Assembly (NCBI GenBank): GCA_944474755.1
Contig: OX104115.1
Location: 53,944,648 to 54,008,647, forward strand
Direction: 5' to 3'
Origin: Limnoperna fortunei
Lineage: Eukaryota > Mollusca > Bivalvia > Mytilida > Modiolidae
Length of the DNA: 64,000 nucleotides
The notes under the pieces are model-generated. The model searched no databases and had not been told where the DNA came from. It was given only the letters and a program-made list of their open reading frames with translations. Position numbers and translations under genes: made by a program. Shown in pieces: positions 20,816 through 32,807 of this stretch; position 1 is the stretch's first letter, and the number at the start of each line of letters is the position of its first letter.

Positions 20816-21470
20816 TTACATTTAAAAGTTCTTATTACTTACCACTACATTCATTATATATTTTAACCACTGCATTCATTATATTACTATACTTAACAAA
20901 TATCTGATTCTTGCATGTATGATTCTAAAGGTCTCTGTAAAAGGGTTCAAAGAAAAACACAAGAATATACAAGAATACTCCCAAAACACACAAGAAACCA
21001 AACATTTAAAAAGTACAAAACAAACATGAAAGATATTGTGAGATGTGAAATAGTTTTATCTGAAGCAACCATATTACTTCAATACTGAAAAACTATCAAT
21101 TTTAAAAATGATGTAGACACACCGACAAAATTCGTGCTCCATTGCTTTAACACATGCACATATACAAGTATACTTATATTTGTTCTTACTGGTACACTTC
21201 TTTGATATAAAATGTATAAAGATATCGATTTTATAATGAGGTCTTATGCTATTGTATGAAACAAATCGTGCTATAAATCAGCCGTTAAGACTGATTTTTC
21301 ATCAAGGGACATTATATACTAATCGGACATATCACTGACCTCCTAGGCCACATGCCTAGGACACTTTAGTAAAGCTAACACTTCAGCCTGTAATATACGT
21401 ACTTAAGAAGACGAATAAGAATAATCACTTAATTTAAAATTCATGATGAACTGCAATATCAACTAAAAAT
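20816..21470. other. Unassigned AT-rich DNA
   Basis: No gene or recognisable element was found. Confidence 0.45.
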
Positions 21471-22332
21471 AATGTGTTGGGATGCCAACAAGAAGTCGCC
21501 CAAAATCCCCATGGATAGTATTGCGTTCCACTCAGGACATTCAGATGTACCTACATATCAAATTTCATTCAAATCGGACAACGTTTAAAATTTGACGCTT
21601 TTTTGGCGGCCATTTTGAAACGCCAGGTAGAAAAAAAATTCCGAATTTGGATTTCCACGCGATACACTTAAAGCCACCTCAACACCAAATTTTTTTGCAA
21701 TTGGAGCACGTCAAATGTCATCGAGATCGCATAACGTTTAAAAATTATACACGTTTGTGGCGGCCATTTTGAAACCCGACGTCCGAGAAAAAAATAAAGG
21801 TAGCGTTTCACTCCAAATACTAACATCTACCTCCATACCAAATTTCGTTGAAATCGGACAACGGGAAAATTTTTGCAATTTTTGGGTGGGTGTCGTCAAG
21901 TAGCGGCCAATTTTAAATGGCAGCCAATGCCAAAATTCTGACTATTGACTGCACCCCTCCATATGCCGATCTACAACTGTGTTAAGTTTCATTTGATTCT
22001 ATTAAGACGTCTTTGAGAAATGTGGCGGACAAGTTCACGGTCTAGAAAAAGTGGAAACCGAAATAATAATAATAATAATTAAAATTTACGTTTCACGAAA
22101 CGTTGAAGTCGCCTCCCGTTCCGCACTTTTGAAAGTCAAGAGCACAACTTCATAACATGAGCTTTAAGTTGGCCAAGTTTCATTTCGATCGGTTAAAAGG
22201 TGAGCGAGAAAACGAGCGGACAACATTGCGAGGGGAAAAAGGAAAACATAAGAAACATGAAAATAATAATTATAATAATAAGAAACGGAGTAAAAACAAT
22301 AAGTCGCCCGACACTTCGTGGTCGGCGACTTA
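21471..22332 (+). mobile_element. Hairpin-ended element, AAGTCGCCC family
   Basis: A 5' hairpin TGTTGG-GATG-CCAACA is followed by AGAAGTCGCCCAAAATCC. The body has three spaced blocks with GGCGGCCATTTTGAAA and AAATCGGACAACG. The 3' segment GGCGGACAAG and AATAATAAGAAACGGAG ends in hairpin AAGTCGCCCGAC...GTCGGCGACTT (22301-22331). The outer arm GGCGACTT complements the 5' AAGTCGCC. No coding capacity. Confidence 0.7.
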
Positions 22333-23306
22333 ATTAAACATGATTATGATCTTATGGATCATAACTGGCTCCCAAACGACCCCCGTGGACACTGAAGTTC
22401 AGACATCCATTCAAGGCAACTTTATCTACTAGGAAACCAAGTTTCGTGCAAATCGGAGCATTTTTAATTTTGTCGGCAATCTTGGATTCAAAATGGCCAC
22501 CATAGAAAATCTACATGTGCGTCATATGGTTTGATATAACATACTTGACTTATATTCCAATTTTCATTGAAATCGGATTTTTAAGGATTCATTTTCATTT
22601 TCAAAATGGCCGGCATTTTAAGATGGCCGCCATGTTCAAATTCAAATTATGATGACTAACATCTGATCGCAACATGGTTATCTACCTAAAAACCAAGTTT
22701 TGTGCGATTCCGATCATTTTGAATTTTTGGCAGCCATCTTGGATTCAAAATGGCCGCCAAAAAAGGTCAACATGTGCGTCATATCGTGCGGTATAACATA
22801 CCTTACTTATATTTCAATTTTCGTGGAAATCCATTAACTTTTGGATTTTTAAGGATTTTTTTTATTGTCAAAATAGCCGCCATTTTTAAGATGGCCGCCG
22901 TGTTCACATTCAAATTTTGATGACTAACATCTGATCGCAACATGGTAATCTACCTAGCTGCATGCGATTCCGATCATTTTGAATTTTTGGCTCCCATCTT
23001 GGATTCATAATTTCCGCCAAAAAGGTCGACATGTGCGTCATATGGTGCAGTATAACATACCCTACCTATATTCCAATTTTCATCAAAATCGGTTAATTTT
23101 TAGATTTTTTAAGGATTTTTCTCATTTCAAAATGGCCGCCATTTCAAGATGGCTGTCAATTTCAAAATTTTCAACTTGAAGGCACCACTTCAAGTCATGA
23201 CCTATTTTTGCGTGAAGTTTCATAGTGATCCAATTTACGGTCTCCGAGAAAATGGTCGGACAAAATTGTGGCGGAAACCGGAAGAAAAAAAATAATAATT
23301 AAAAAG
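22333..23306 (+). mobile_element. Tandem-core element, GGCTCCCAAAC family, copy c
   Basis: It abuts the previous element and starts with the same hairpin and GGCTCCCAAACG as copies a and b. It has two to three core repeats with ATGGCCGCC blocks and ends at GGCGGAAACCGG and an AATAAT run without its own CTCCCAAAC hairpin. Confidence 0.7.
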
Positions 23307-24682
23307 CCATTTGTTCTGAGAACAAATGAGAAGGTCTTTCCCACTGTTCCTCTAAAGTCAGAAAAGTCGGGTGATGCTATGGGATTTTGAGTCTTGCTAT
23401 AGCACAAAATGTCACTTCCAGTCATAAACATGAATTATTTGAGTAAAGAAAGTGGTCCTGAGCCAAAAAATATATGGTTGCTAAGGGACTTTCATTTGGT
23501 TGCTAGGGACAAAAGGCCACTTCCGGTCATGCAATGACATATTTCAGTAAAGTACATCATTCTCATTCTAAAAATATATGGTTGCTAAGGACTTTCTATA
23601 ACGGTCGCCTTGTTGCTATGGTATGACCTTGACCTATGACCTTTGACCTTTGGCTCAAATTGAAGCTCTTTTCCTACTGATCATGTTAAACCTATTTGTT
23701 TACTATATTATCTCTAACCGTTTTCAAGTTTTAACTAATAAAGCGATTAACCGAAACGCGTCAAGGGCTGTAACTCGAAAATGGTTCATAGTACAGCTTC
23801 GGGCCAAATGTACCAAATGTAGGTCTCGATAAGAGCAGTAGTTTACTCATTTATTGTCTACTTCTATCTGTTATGGTTTATGAGATATAGTGCTAACAAG
23901 ACCAATGGTGACCTTTGACCTTGACTTTTGACCTTTGACCTTTGGCTCAAATTAAAGCTCTTTTCATACTGATCATGTTAAACCTATATAGTTACTATAT
24001 TATCTCTAACCGTTTTCAAGTTTTAACCAAAAAACCGATTAACCGAAACGCGTCAAGGGCAGTAACTCAAAATGGTTCATCGCACAGCTTTGGGTCAAAT
24101 GTACCAAATAAAGGCCTCAATAAGAGTATTTTTCCCATTTATTGTCTGCTTCTATCTTTTATGGCTTGTGAGCTATAGTGCTAACAAGACCTATGGTGAC
24201 CTTTGACCTTGACTTTTGACCTTTGACCTTGAAATTTTTTAATGTAACACTTAGGATCAATGGTCGTGGTCCCAAGTCTCTAGGACTTACGGTTTCTGAG
24301 AAAAAAATTTTGACGCGTTGCGACATTTATTCAGCTCAAAAACACGTAAACAGTAAGTCGATTGGAAAAAAAAATTTTGCATGACAAATCATCGCTATAG
24401 GTCCAGCGACATTTTTTACACTTCAGATTTTGAGAATCGGTTACGGTTTCTGAGTTTATCTGCTAACAAGGGTTTACGGTGTTGGGGCAGATAACTCTGT
24501 TACTAAAAATAGATCGGTTTCATAGGGTGAACCAAGTCATCTCTAGATATGACCGATTAATAGTACCAAGTATCGAAATGATATGTCGCGACACTTTTTG
24601 GCAAACCTCAGCGGAAGAAGAAAAATAATAATAATCATAAGAAATACAAGAAGGGCTTTCCCTCGGAAAGGGGAAAGACCTT
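23307..24682 (+). mobile_element. Hairpin-ended element, AAGGTCTTTCCC family
   Basis: 5' hairpin CATTTGTTCT/AGAACAAATG followed by AGAAGGTCTTTCCC. The body has two copies (about 290 bp) of a unit with GACCTTTGACC blocks and GAAACGCGTCAAGGGC. The 3' segment GGCAAACCTCAGCGG and an AATAAT run end in hairpin 24651-24682, whose outer arm GGGAAAGACCTT exactly complements the 5' AAGGTCTTTCCC. Confidence 0.7.
23620..24235 (+). repeat. Tandem duplication with TGACCTTTGACC blocks
   Basis: Two diverged copies of about 290 bp plus a third partial start. Each begins with direct repeats of TGACCT spaced by one base (DR1 spacing). Confidence 0.8.
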
Positions 24683-24865
24683 AATAATAATAAGAAACGG
24701 AGCAAAACCAATATGTCTCCCAAACTTTCGTTTGTGAGCCATAATAATAAGACACGGTGCAAAAACAATAAGTCGCCAAAACTTCGTTATGGGCGACTTA
24801 ATATTAATAATAAGAAACGGTGCAAAAACAATAAGCCGCCAAAACTTCGTTTTGGGCGACTTAAT
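24683..24865. repeat. String of three extra hairpin modules
   Basis: Modules joined by AATAATAAGAAACGGTGCA-type linkers: GTCTCCCAAAC...GTTTGTGAGCC (24715-24741), AAGTCGCCAAAAC...GTTATGGGCGACTT (about 24770-24801) and AAGCCGCCAAAAC...GTTTTGGGCGACTT (about 24832-24862). They correspond to two different element families placed head to tail after a third family's 3' end. Confidence 0.75.
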
Positions 24866-25793
24866 AATATTAATGATTCTAGTTAATACAAAAACAGAAA
24901 GAAAATATAAGTAAAACCTAAATTTAATTGTAGGACGCTATCATTAACTTAGTATTTTATCAAAATCCAATCCTGTTTAGTGCGGTATGATCGGATCACT
25001 AGATCTTCAAATTTTCTTAAATGTACGTAAAAACCAAATATAATTTACTTTTAAGTAGTCCACTGCACATTAGTTTTGTACATTTTCATCAAAACAATGT
25101 TGGTTGAAGTCGGACAAGGATGATGATGTTACGGAATGTACAAGTAGGGTATGGAAGCGGGTCGGAACTGACACGATAAATTTCGGTCGTGGCGCAGAAA
25201 CAAGAAGTGACATATCAGTTAGTATATAATGTTCATGTTTCTTCTGATTATATTTAAACTGCAATTCTAATATGACGTCCTGCTTTAGCTATGTAAACAA
25301 AGCCGTGTCAAAATTCCAATAAGTTTAGTTCGCACATGCGTAAACTGCGTGTTTTGTGTAAATATAAAAACTGACTTACAAATGCCGTTTGTTATGTGTT
25401 ATCCATAATTATCGTTATTGTTTATAATTTAGTTATTTTTAGTCACAATTCTGAGATTTATATGATTTAAACTACTCCCGATACATTATTTTTTTAACAA
25501 TTCTACATTCGAATCAATATGACGTCATAATTAGAATTCCGACGTCATATTACACTGAACTGAAAATTTCAAACTGGAACGACGCAATTTCGTTAAGATT
25601 TCTCAATATTTTTGTTTAAAAGGTACATACATTCAATAAAATGACGAGAAAAAAAGTTTATGTCAATTTTATTTGCTTTAACATACTGTTTTGTGATATA
25701 TCGTATTAGTTTCAAAATACAATATTACCACTGAAAGCATCCTCTTAGAACCGCTTCGAAATTTTAAAACATTTGTTAGACATATAAGAATCG
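24866..25793. other. AT-rich DNA with old repeat half
   Basis: 24940-25075 (AAAATCCAATCCTGTTT, CTTCAAATTTT) recurs diverged at 26510-26645. No gene was found. Confidence 0.55.
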
Positions 25794-25953
25794 AAATAGA
25801 TTATTGCGAGCGGGCTTTATGGGAATTAGAACATGGTCAGACCATATATTTGTCTTCATTTTATACCTCGCTATCGCTCGGTATAAAATATTGACAAATA
25901 TAAGGTCTGACCATGTTCTAATTCCCATAAAGCCCGCTCGCAATAATCTATTT
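25794..25953. mobile_element. Foldback (MITE-like) inverted repeat, 160 bp
   Basis: AAATAGATTATTGCGAGCGG at the left is the exact inverse of the right end. The arms stay near-perfect for about 70 bp and meet at CGCTATCGCTCGG. No internal sequence and no clear target duplication could be assigned. Confidence 0.75.
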
Positions 25954-26859
25954 CTTAATCAATATTCGCAATAAACAAATTTTAGATAGTAATCTATATT
26001 AGCATTAAACAAATTACTTAAATTGTATATTATAGACGAATGCTACGTAAATCATAAATATTAAGCAGATTATGAGCAAAGATATATCTATGCTTATATC
26101 GATAGACGGACTTGAAGTGAGGGGAAAAAATACGTGTATAATACACTCATAACCGTTTAGGATGTTAACAGACGAAAACCAAATTATGTGCAATAAATGC
26201 ATGTATATTTTACCAACAGTTGTGGACAAACGGGTTGTTTCAAAGTTGCCGAAATCAGATTATTGAAGACATTTTGTTTACTCCACAAACGTAAGAGTTT
26301 AACTATGAAGAACAAGAAAGATTTGAAGCCCTTTTTAAAGTGCCAGCTTATTTATAAACTTTCACTATTTTAGTGTTAAGCAGACAATTTGATCTTTGCG
26401 TTTTATTTGTATTCAGTTTGTCTCGGTTATGAATATATTATTAATTGTCAAAAAAACCTAACTAAAAAATCGTCGTAATTACCAATATAATTCTTTACAA
26501 TAGAATAATAATATCAGTTGTTAGTATTTTGTTAAAATCCAATCCTGTTTTATTCGGTATGATGGGATCATTGGAACTTCAAATTTTGTTAAATTTATGC
26601 AAAAAACTCGAATGTGACCTACTTTTATGTAGTCCATTTAAAGCATCGCAAAGGTTTTTGGTTTTATATATTTAATATGGTTTAACTTACATTTCTATGC
26701 TCGTATGAGTGATTTTATATGATACCCGGAAATTTAGTACCCAAGATAATATGCAGTAAAAAATACACGGAGGCATTTGATTGGATGTGGGAGTTCTGAA
26801 AATGGGAATATTTAAAATGATGAACATCATCTAATGTTCAATATGATGGCGGAAATTTA
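25954..26859. other. AT-rich DNA with second old repeat half
   Basis: Contains the 26510-26645 partner of 24940-25075. Nothing else was recognised. Confidence 0.5.
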
Positions 26860-27110
26860 TAAGAGCCCGGCAAATTGAGCCTAAACCATTTAAAGAGGGA
26901 GGTTAGACATTTTGTCAGTGTCATTTAGTCATTAAGATCTGATTATTTCGAACAAAATTTTCGGTTATTTTTGCCGCACAAACAATTCTTTCCCGTAGTA
27001 AATAATAAAGTTTTACATTTGAACTTGCACAAAAACTGTTTCAAGAGTTAAATTTCAGAGATTTTTTGTACAAATGGCCTTAATTGCAAGGGTTACCATG
27101 AACGAATGGC
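26860..27110 (+). repeat. Diverged direct repeat, copy 1
   Basis: GGAAATTTATAAGAGCCCG, AGATCTGATTATTTCGAAC and TTTTGCCGCAC also occur in this order at 27885-28130. Confidence 0.7.
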
Positions 27111-27884
27111 TTTGTATGTAATTGCGCTTTTGTAACCTATAAGGAACTGAAATTTCTTCCAGAAAACTTTATTTATTGATCAAATTTTAATTTAAAAATG
27201 TGTATTCGTGCCGGAATGTCGGGTTATGTATAAATTGTTCCTTAAAAAAAGATATAATAGTCTATTTCCAATATATACGTATTTATTCATAGGAAAACTA
27301 GTGTGGGTTACACAAACGAGCTTTTGCAGTCATGCTTACAATTTTGCTGCTATTTTTGTGAACATTGTTTTAAACATTTAAATGCAGCCTTTGCCATGAC
27401 TGAAAGAAAACAATTGTATGCATGTTTAAGTTTCATACCCCACTTTTTTACTTTGGCCTCTTCTCGGCCGAATTGTATTTTGGGGGGTTTTGAAAAAAAT
27501 TTTGATATGTTGTATCTACAAATAACATCACCTTTGTTTTCAGCCTTCAGGTTTTAAAATGCGTTGGAGAAAAAAGTTATCCCGGAAATGAGCCATGTAT
27601 GAAATATGCAAATAACGGCCAAAAACAGGAACAATAACTCGAATATTACTAAATAAAGCAGCAACACGTTACTGTCGGAAAACACGTTGTAATATTTTTC
27701 ATTTTGATACACGTTGGCCTCCAGAAAATTCAAGCGAACAAAAGCCCCTTGGAGATTTTAATTTAGGAAACATGTAAATATTGCCTAACGATAAATCTAT
27801 AACATTTTGTACTTAATCTGACACTTTCTGTTTTGCCTATAGGCCAAATTATTGTAACATGACGTCGGGAAATTGTTTACCTCA
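27111..27884. other. Unassigned DNA between direct repeats
   Basis: No supported gene. An 84-codon frame at 27303 lacks any recognisable motif or splice context. Confidence 0.45.
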
Positions 27885-28130
27885 ATCTTTTGAAGGAAAT
27901 TTATAAGAACCCGAAGAACTGAGCTTTACAATATTAAAGAGTGAGGTCAGAAATTTGTAAGTGTCATGTAGATCTGATTATTTGAACCAAAATTTTCGGT
28001 GTTTTTTGCCGCACGATTGAAATTTTTTATTTGTAAATAATGAGGTTTTACATTTCAAAAAAATTGTTTTATGGGTTACATTTTAGAGGTTCTTCGCACA
28101 AATAATATTAATTGCAAGAGGTACCATATG
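27885..28130 (+). repeat. Diverged direct repeat, copy 2
   Basis: Partner of 26860-27110, about 1.03 kb away. It runs directly into the exon candidate at 28112. Confidence 0.7.
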
Positions 28131-28324
28131 GGAAATACATTGCAAATTATTGCGGGCTTGAAATCTACTTAAGATCGGTTGACCGCCATGTACCTAAAAG
28201 ACGTCGTATTATTATTACGCAAAGCGTTCAATCATCAACAGAAAGTTGTACTATCAGACGAGGCTCTGGCAAGATTACATTTCGTATTCCTGATCCAAGA
28301 AAAACCAACATGTGTAACGAGTAG
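28112..28324 (+). CDS. Weak terminal-exon candidate, unknown
   Basis: An open frame ends at TAG 28322-28324 and is followed by AATAAA at 28488. The C-terminal stretch reads VPKRRRIIIT...TIRRGSGKITFRIPD. The last part faintly resembles TIGSGSKVLLINI of gene A (a Gly-Ser turn, Lys, then a strand), so it may be a distant fourth family member, but there is no NILL helix and no clean acceptor. It could also be chance. Confidence 0.25.
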   Translation: MQEVPYGKYIANYCGLEIYLRSVDRHVPKRRRIIITQSVQSSTESCTIRRGSGKITFRIPDPRKTNMCNE

Positions 28325-29460
28325 TTCACAAGTTTAAAGATTTCTAAATTAGACACAACAGCAATAACTTGGTATGAGAAGATCATTTTAAAGAATGTTG
28401 CTTGGAGGATAGTTTAATGCTAGGATGATCTTTATATAGGTGACGTCATTTGTTATTTTCTCTTTGAATATTTGTAGGAATTTTGACAATAAATATGGAT
28501 TAAATTACAAAACATTCGTATTATTATTTTCAACTTGTATCGTGTAAAAAGATGGTGTCTAGTCGTTTCGTACCATGATCATTTCGTACCAAGATATTGT
28601 CTGTTCTTACCATATGTTATCTCGTTTCGTACCATATATATGATTTAAGAGTGATACTTGAAGAATATGATATTTCAAATATTTGTTTTGATACGTGTGT
28701 TAAATTATGAGTTTTATTAGACAATTTTAAAAATGACACAAGGACAAATGTCAAGGTCACGTTCTAAATTTTGACATTTGCTTTTTATTGCTATTCCTTT
28801 GAAACAGTAATAGATAGATAAACACTGATTGAGGTAAAAAAGTTCGCCCTAGTTTGGCGTAACCTTTGTCACATTTAGAGCTGAGTAATTTGACTCCATT
28901 TTATAGGAGTTATCTCTCATTATTACAATTGATTAGTTTTTATATATAACTTATTAACTATCGATAATAGAGACATGTGATCTTCACCATTGATCCTTGT
29001 GACCTTTGAATTAGACATAAGGTCAAAGGTCAGGTTCACATTCTAGATGCTAAAATTTGCGCGTTATTGTAGATTATTGAGATCAATAGAAACTTATATA
29101 AAGGAAAATGTTGGCCTTGTAAAGTATTAACTTTATTGCATATACATGGAAATAATTTGACTTAACCTTTTATGAGTTATCACCCATTAAACAAAGTAAT
29201 TTTTAGTTTTACATATATAACTTATTAACTTTTGATGGTAGAATCATGGGTCTTCACCAAAGACCATAATGAAAGTTTACCTTGGAAATCTGCACAAGAT
29301 CAAGGTCACGTACTAGATATTGACCTTTCTTTTATAGATATTGGTTTTTATTCCGTAAATGTTCTATTAATAATTATGAATAAATGAAGACATTTTAAAA
29401 GAGTTTTCTCACGACAAAAAGCACATGTCATTACCTCATTTTTGACCTTTTGTTAATTAT
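28325..29460 (+). repeat. Diverged tandem repeat with AAGGTCA motifs
   Basis: About 2.5 copies of a unit of roughly 260-290 bp. Landmarks are TCAAGGTCACG or AGGTCAAAGGTCA, TAGATATTGACC, ATTTGACT, GAGTTATC and TATATAACTTATTAACT. No coding potential. Confidence 0.65.
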
Positions 29461-30157
29461 TAAGATATTGAAATTACTTAAAGTTTTTCATGTAATTTTG
29501 ATTAAATTTAGGCATGTCACAACAAGATTTAATTATTTTAAAATTTATTTTTCACATGCTAAACAGAACAATATTATTTTAATCCAGGATAGATTTCATG
29601 GTTGTGCTTTGCTTTATAATAGGTTCACATCCATTTAATAACAGAAAAATATTCACATTTCTAGGATTATATGTACACACAAACAGTATAATTGTACTTG
29701 AATGATTATGACTTGTATGATTATGTATTATTATTATAGTAGGATAATGTGTATACACAAAGGATATATCTGCCTGAAGAGCTGAAAGTACTAGCAATAT
29801 GATACAATACACTGATCTTTTCATGTTATTTAATTCTTTAATAACTATTTTTAGCAGTTGTGATCGCTTGTAAATGTAATACGTTGTCAGAATCATAAAA
29901 ATATTACTGATTCTACACAAAAGTATCATCAGCATTTCTACTATGGCAAGAAAATTACCAGCTCTGAGCTAGACAGTATTGCTACTTTTTATTGTCAACC
30001 AAATAAAGATATCATACTATTGTGATCTTATACGATCGCGAGCGCAGGTACCAACCGTAACTGCAAACACTAGTTCATGGTACCAATGTGCTACACGATG
30101 ATTGATGAAGAATTTCACAGAAAACAATAAGAAAATTATTCAGCGTAGACCGAGGAG
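29461..30157. other. AT-rich DNA upstream of gene C
   Basis: An 81-codon minus-strand frame with a hydrophobic start was considered and rejected. No other feature. Confidence 0.45.
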
Positions 30158-30196
30158 ATGCAGGACAGAAATAGCTGCACATTGCGATCATTAAAG
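30158..30196 (+). CDS. Gene C candidate first exon
   Basis: ATG CAG GAC... encodes MQDRNSCTLRSLK and ends at AAG|GTACTT in phase 0, as the first exon of gene A does. It is 2.1 kb upstream of the terminal exon. There is no independent support, so this is a tentative link. Confidence 0.3.
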
Positions 30197-32343
30197 GTAC
30201 TTACTATTTTGTCACCTGAAACAAAGCAACTATATTTTATGAACATTTCTTAAATAAACAACATATACTTTAATACTTGTTATTAGTTAAATTGAGTATC
30301 GATATTAAGAAGCAATTCTGCGGTGCATTCTTTTAAAAATACGTTTCATTTGTTGACAGTTCACTTATGTATGATATTCGTTCTTTAACGATGTAAAAAG
30401 GTAATACTAAAAAGACTTAAGTACAATTTTAAAAAAAACATAAAATGCCCCAAGATATAAATAACTTTATTATTATGAGTCGCTAATTACAAATACTGAA
30501 TAGTTTTGCTCTTGACATGTATACCGTATCTAAATCAATGACATATACAAAAAGCAAACACAATGCAACACAGTCGAAATCAATGACATTCAAAAGATAA
30601 TATCAGTAGTAACAAGATAATTGTCGCTTAATAAGGTGTTTAAATATTTTTAAATACTAGTTTGACATATGAATTGGGTTGTCCAATCTATTTGCTTTTT
30701 ACCTCCATATACAGATTTCGTTTACACAAATAAAGAATTGTTAAATACATTGCGTGTTTACAATATATGAGTTCAAATGGAAATATTTCACAAATAGAAA
30801 TTTCCTTACAAAGTCATTTCTATACATGATTGTATAATGGTATATTATAATACCAACTGGAGAAATAATGACTACCTGGGAAAACAGTGATTCAAATGAG
30901 GTCATGCGAAATGCTTTAGACCTTTTACGGATATCTTTTAACTGTTCGTTTTGTAAGCATTCTCTAACGACTGACTGAATAGATAATATAGTATTTTCGA
31001 TACATTTCTTGTATTTGAAGACATTAATGTAGTTTATTTTCTATTTCATCAATACAAATATATTTGATTTAACATATCTAGAGTAAAAAATATGCATTTT
31101 GAATGAACATTTGGGCGCAAACATTTCACAAAGTTGTAATTTATTTTAAATTTGACATCAACGTCAGCTAACCATTCATGTATGAAATCCATATATGAAA
31201 ATAAATTAGGTAATTAACCTGAGGTCTTATTTGCCGGTAGAATAAGTTTCAAATTAGTCATAATTGTAATTTATGTAGTTTTAACATGCACTGTTAAGAT
31301 TGCCCATTTTACAAAACGTTACATTCAAATACCATATAACCTGGCGATGGGGATAAATAATTAGCGGCCACTAAACTGCTAGCACGGAGTGAAATTAGGA
31401 GCATATTCTGACTATTATACTACATCTGAGAATAAAATGATTTCATTCCTATATGTTTCCTTATTCTTATAGTTTTTATATTTAATCGCTTATAAAGTTT
31501 GTTTAGGAATTGTTGTCATGTGTTTAGCGTACTTAGGTTCTACTTTATTCTACTTTATTAAAGCTTTCTGATTTTCAAGTTAAGTTGTAGTGGTAAATTA
31601 TCTACATTATACATAAGTATCCCAGTTTTTATATAGGGCATGCAGATATTTACGCTCTCAATTTAAACTATGCTTTTATATTTTTGGCCTCTTATAGCTT
31701 AAGCTTTCATCTGGAGTAAAGATTATTAGCATTTGCGTGTATAGCATCTAATCAACGATTATTTGGGTAGTTAGTAATTATCGTTAATTTACATGAAATA
31801 ACAGATGGACCTCACCGGTAAGTAAATTATAACGTTAACTTATTACATCAGATGTTAAATAATATAAGCCCTGATCAAATTGTCTTTACCCTACTACAAA
31901 TTGGTCAATTAACAGTTTAACAAAGTAGTTTTCAATTATTGACTGTTACAATATGTTTTTGAAGTAAGCAACATGCTAGAAATTGTAACTGCCTTCTAAT
32001 GTTGACTGTTTTGTTTAACGGACCTTTTTCAGTTTGCTTGATAAAGACAAAAACTTTATTAAAGCAAAGACACAAAAATATTTCGCTTTCAAACAAACGT
32101 TTACAGAGACACACATATTGTAATTAAAAGAAATTAGAAAAATTTACTAAGCTACAACAGATAGAACTCTATAACAGTTTAAATGCCGTTATTGTTAATC
32201 CAATGTCTTCAGACATGTATTTATATTTACTTCACTGGACGAAAGTTTCCTCTATTCAAACAAAACGTTGGTTGTAACTTTAACCGATATGCTGGTGCTT
32301 AATATCAAACTATCTTTAGGCGAACAATGCACGTTTTATTCAG
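30197..32343 (+). other. Presumed gene C intron / AT-rich DNA
   Basis: No repeat family or further exon was recognised in 2.1 kb. A strong GGTAAGT donor at about 31818 follows a mini-frame but is out of phase with the terminal exon. Confidence 0.4.
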
Positions 32344-32504
32344 GCAGACTGGGAAGACCGCATAGCATCTGATGAAATGATACAAAACATTTTGCTACAA
32401 TACACTCTTGAACAATTGGTCAACATGCTGAAAATGCAATGCAGCAGCTTTGAACTACAATATACAGTACTTGAGATTGAAAACGCAAAACTTTTATCAA
32501 TCCG

Positions 32505-32690
32505 TCAGCGATCCGTCAGCGTTCCAAAATCCGTCAGCGATCAGTTATCAATCAGTCAGATCAGTCAAATCGTTCCCAATCCGTCAGATCGTTCCCAATC
32601 CGTCCATCCGTCCATTGACGGATTCAGAACGATTTGACTGATCTGACGGATCGATTTAGACTGATCGCTCCAATCCGTCCATTCAACTTC
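32505..32690. repeat. CCGTCAG/GATCAGT word cluster, left end of insertion
   Basis: Dense short repeats (CCGTCAGCG, TCAGTCA, TCGTTCCCAATCCGTC) with a local inverted segment ATTGACGGATT...GATCTGACGG. The open frames across it are repeat artefacts. Confidence 0.75.
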
Positions 32691-32807
32691 CGGTTAGAAA
32701 AATCAATATTTCGAAATGTGAAAATTCGTTTCACTCGCAAATATTAGAAGTATACAAATGTCAACTGTCATGTCCTCATTGATGGCTCGTTTTACCTAAC
32801 AATAAGG

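Noticed and set aside
27303..27557. 84-codon frame on the plus strand
   Set aside because: No recognisable motif, no splice framing, and it lies between two old direct repeats.
29579..29824. Minus-strand frame starting MKRSVYCIILLVLSAL, like a signal peptide
   Set aside because: The mature part is low in cysteine and without a family pattern, there is no promoter or splice support, and AT-rich DNA often gives such starts.
31805..31822. ATGGACCTCACCG with a strong GGTAAGT as gene C first exon
   Set aside because: It would join the terminal exon in phase 1 and hit a stop after ten codons.
32377..32641. Ser/Val/Gln-rich continuation of the gene C frame
   Set aside because: After 32471 it is the CCGTCAG word cluster of the insertion, not gene C protein.
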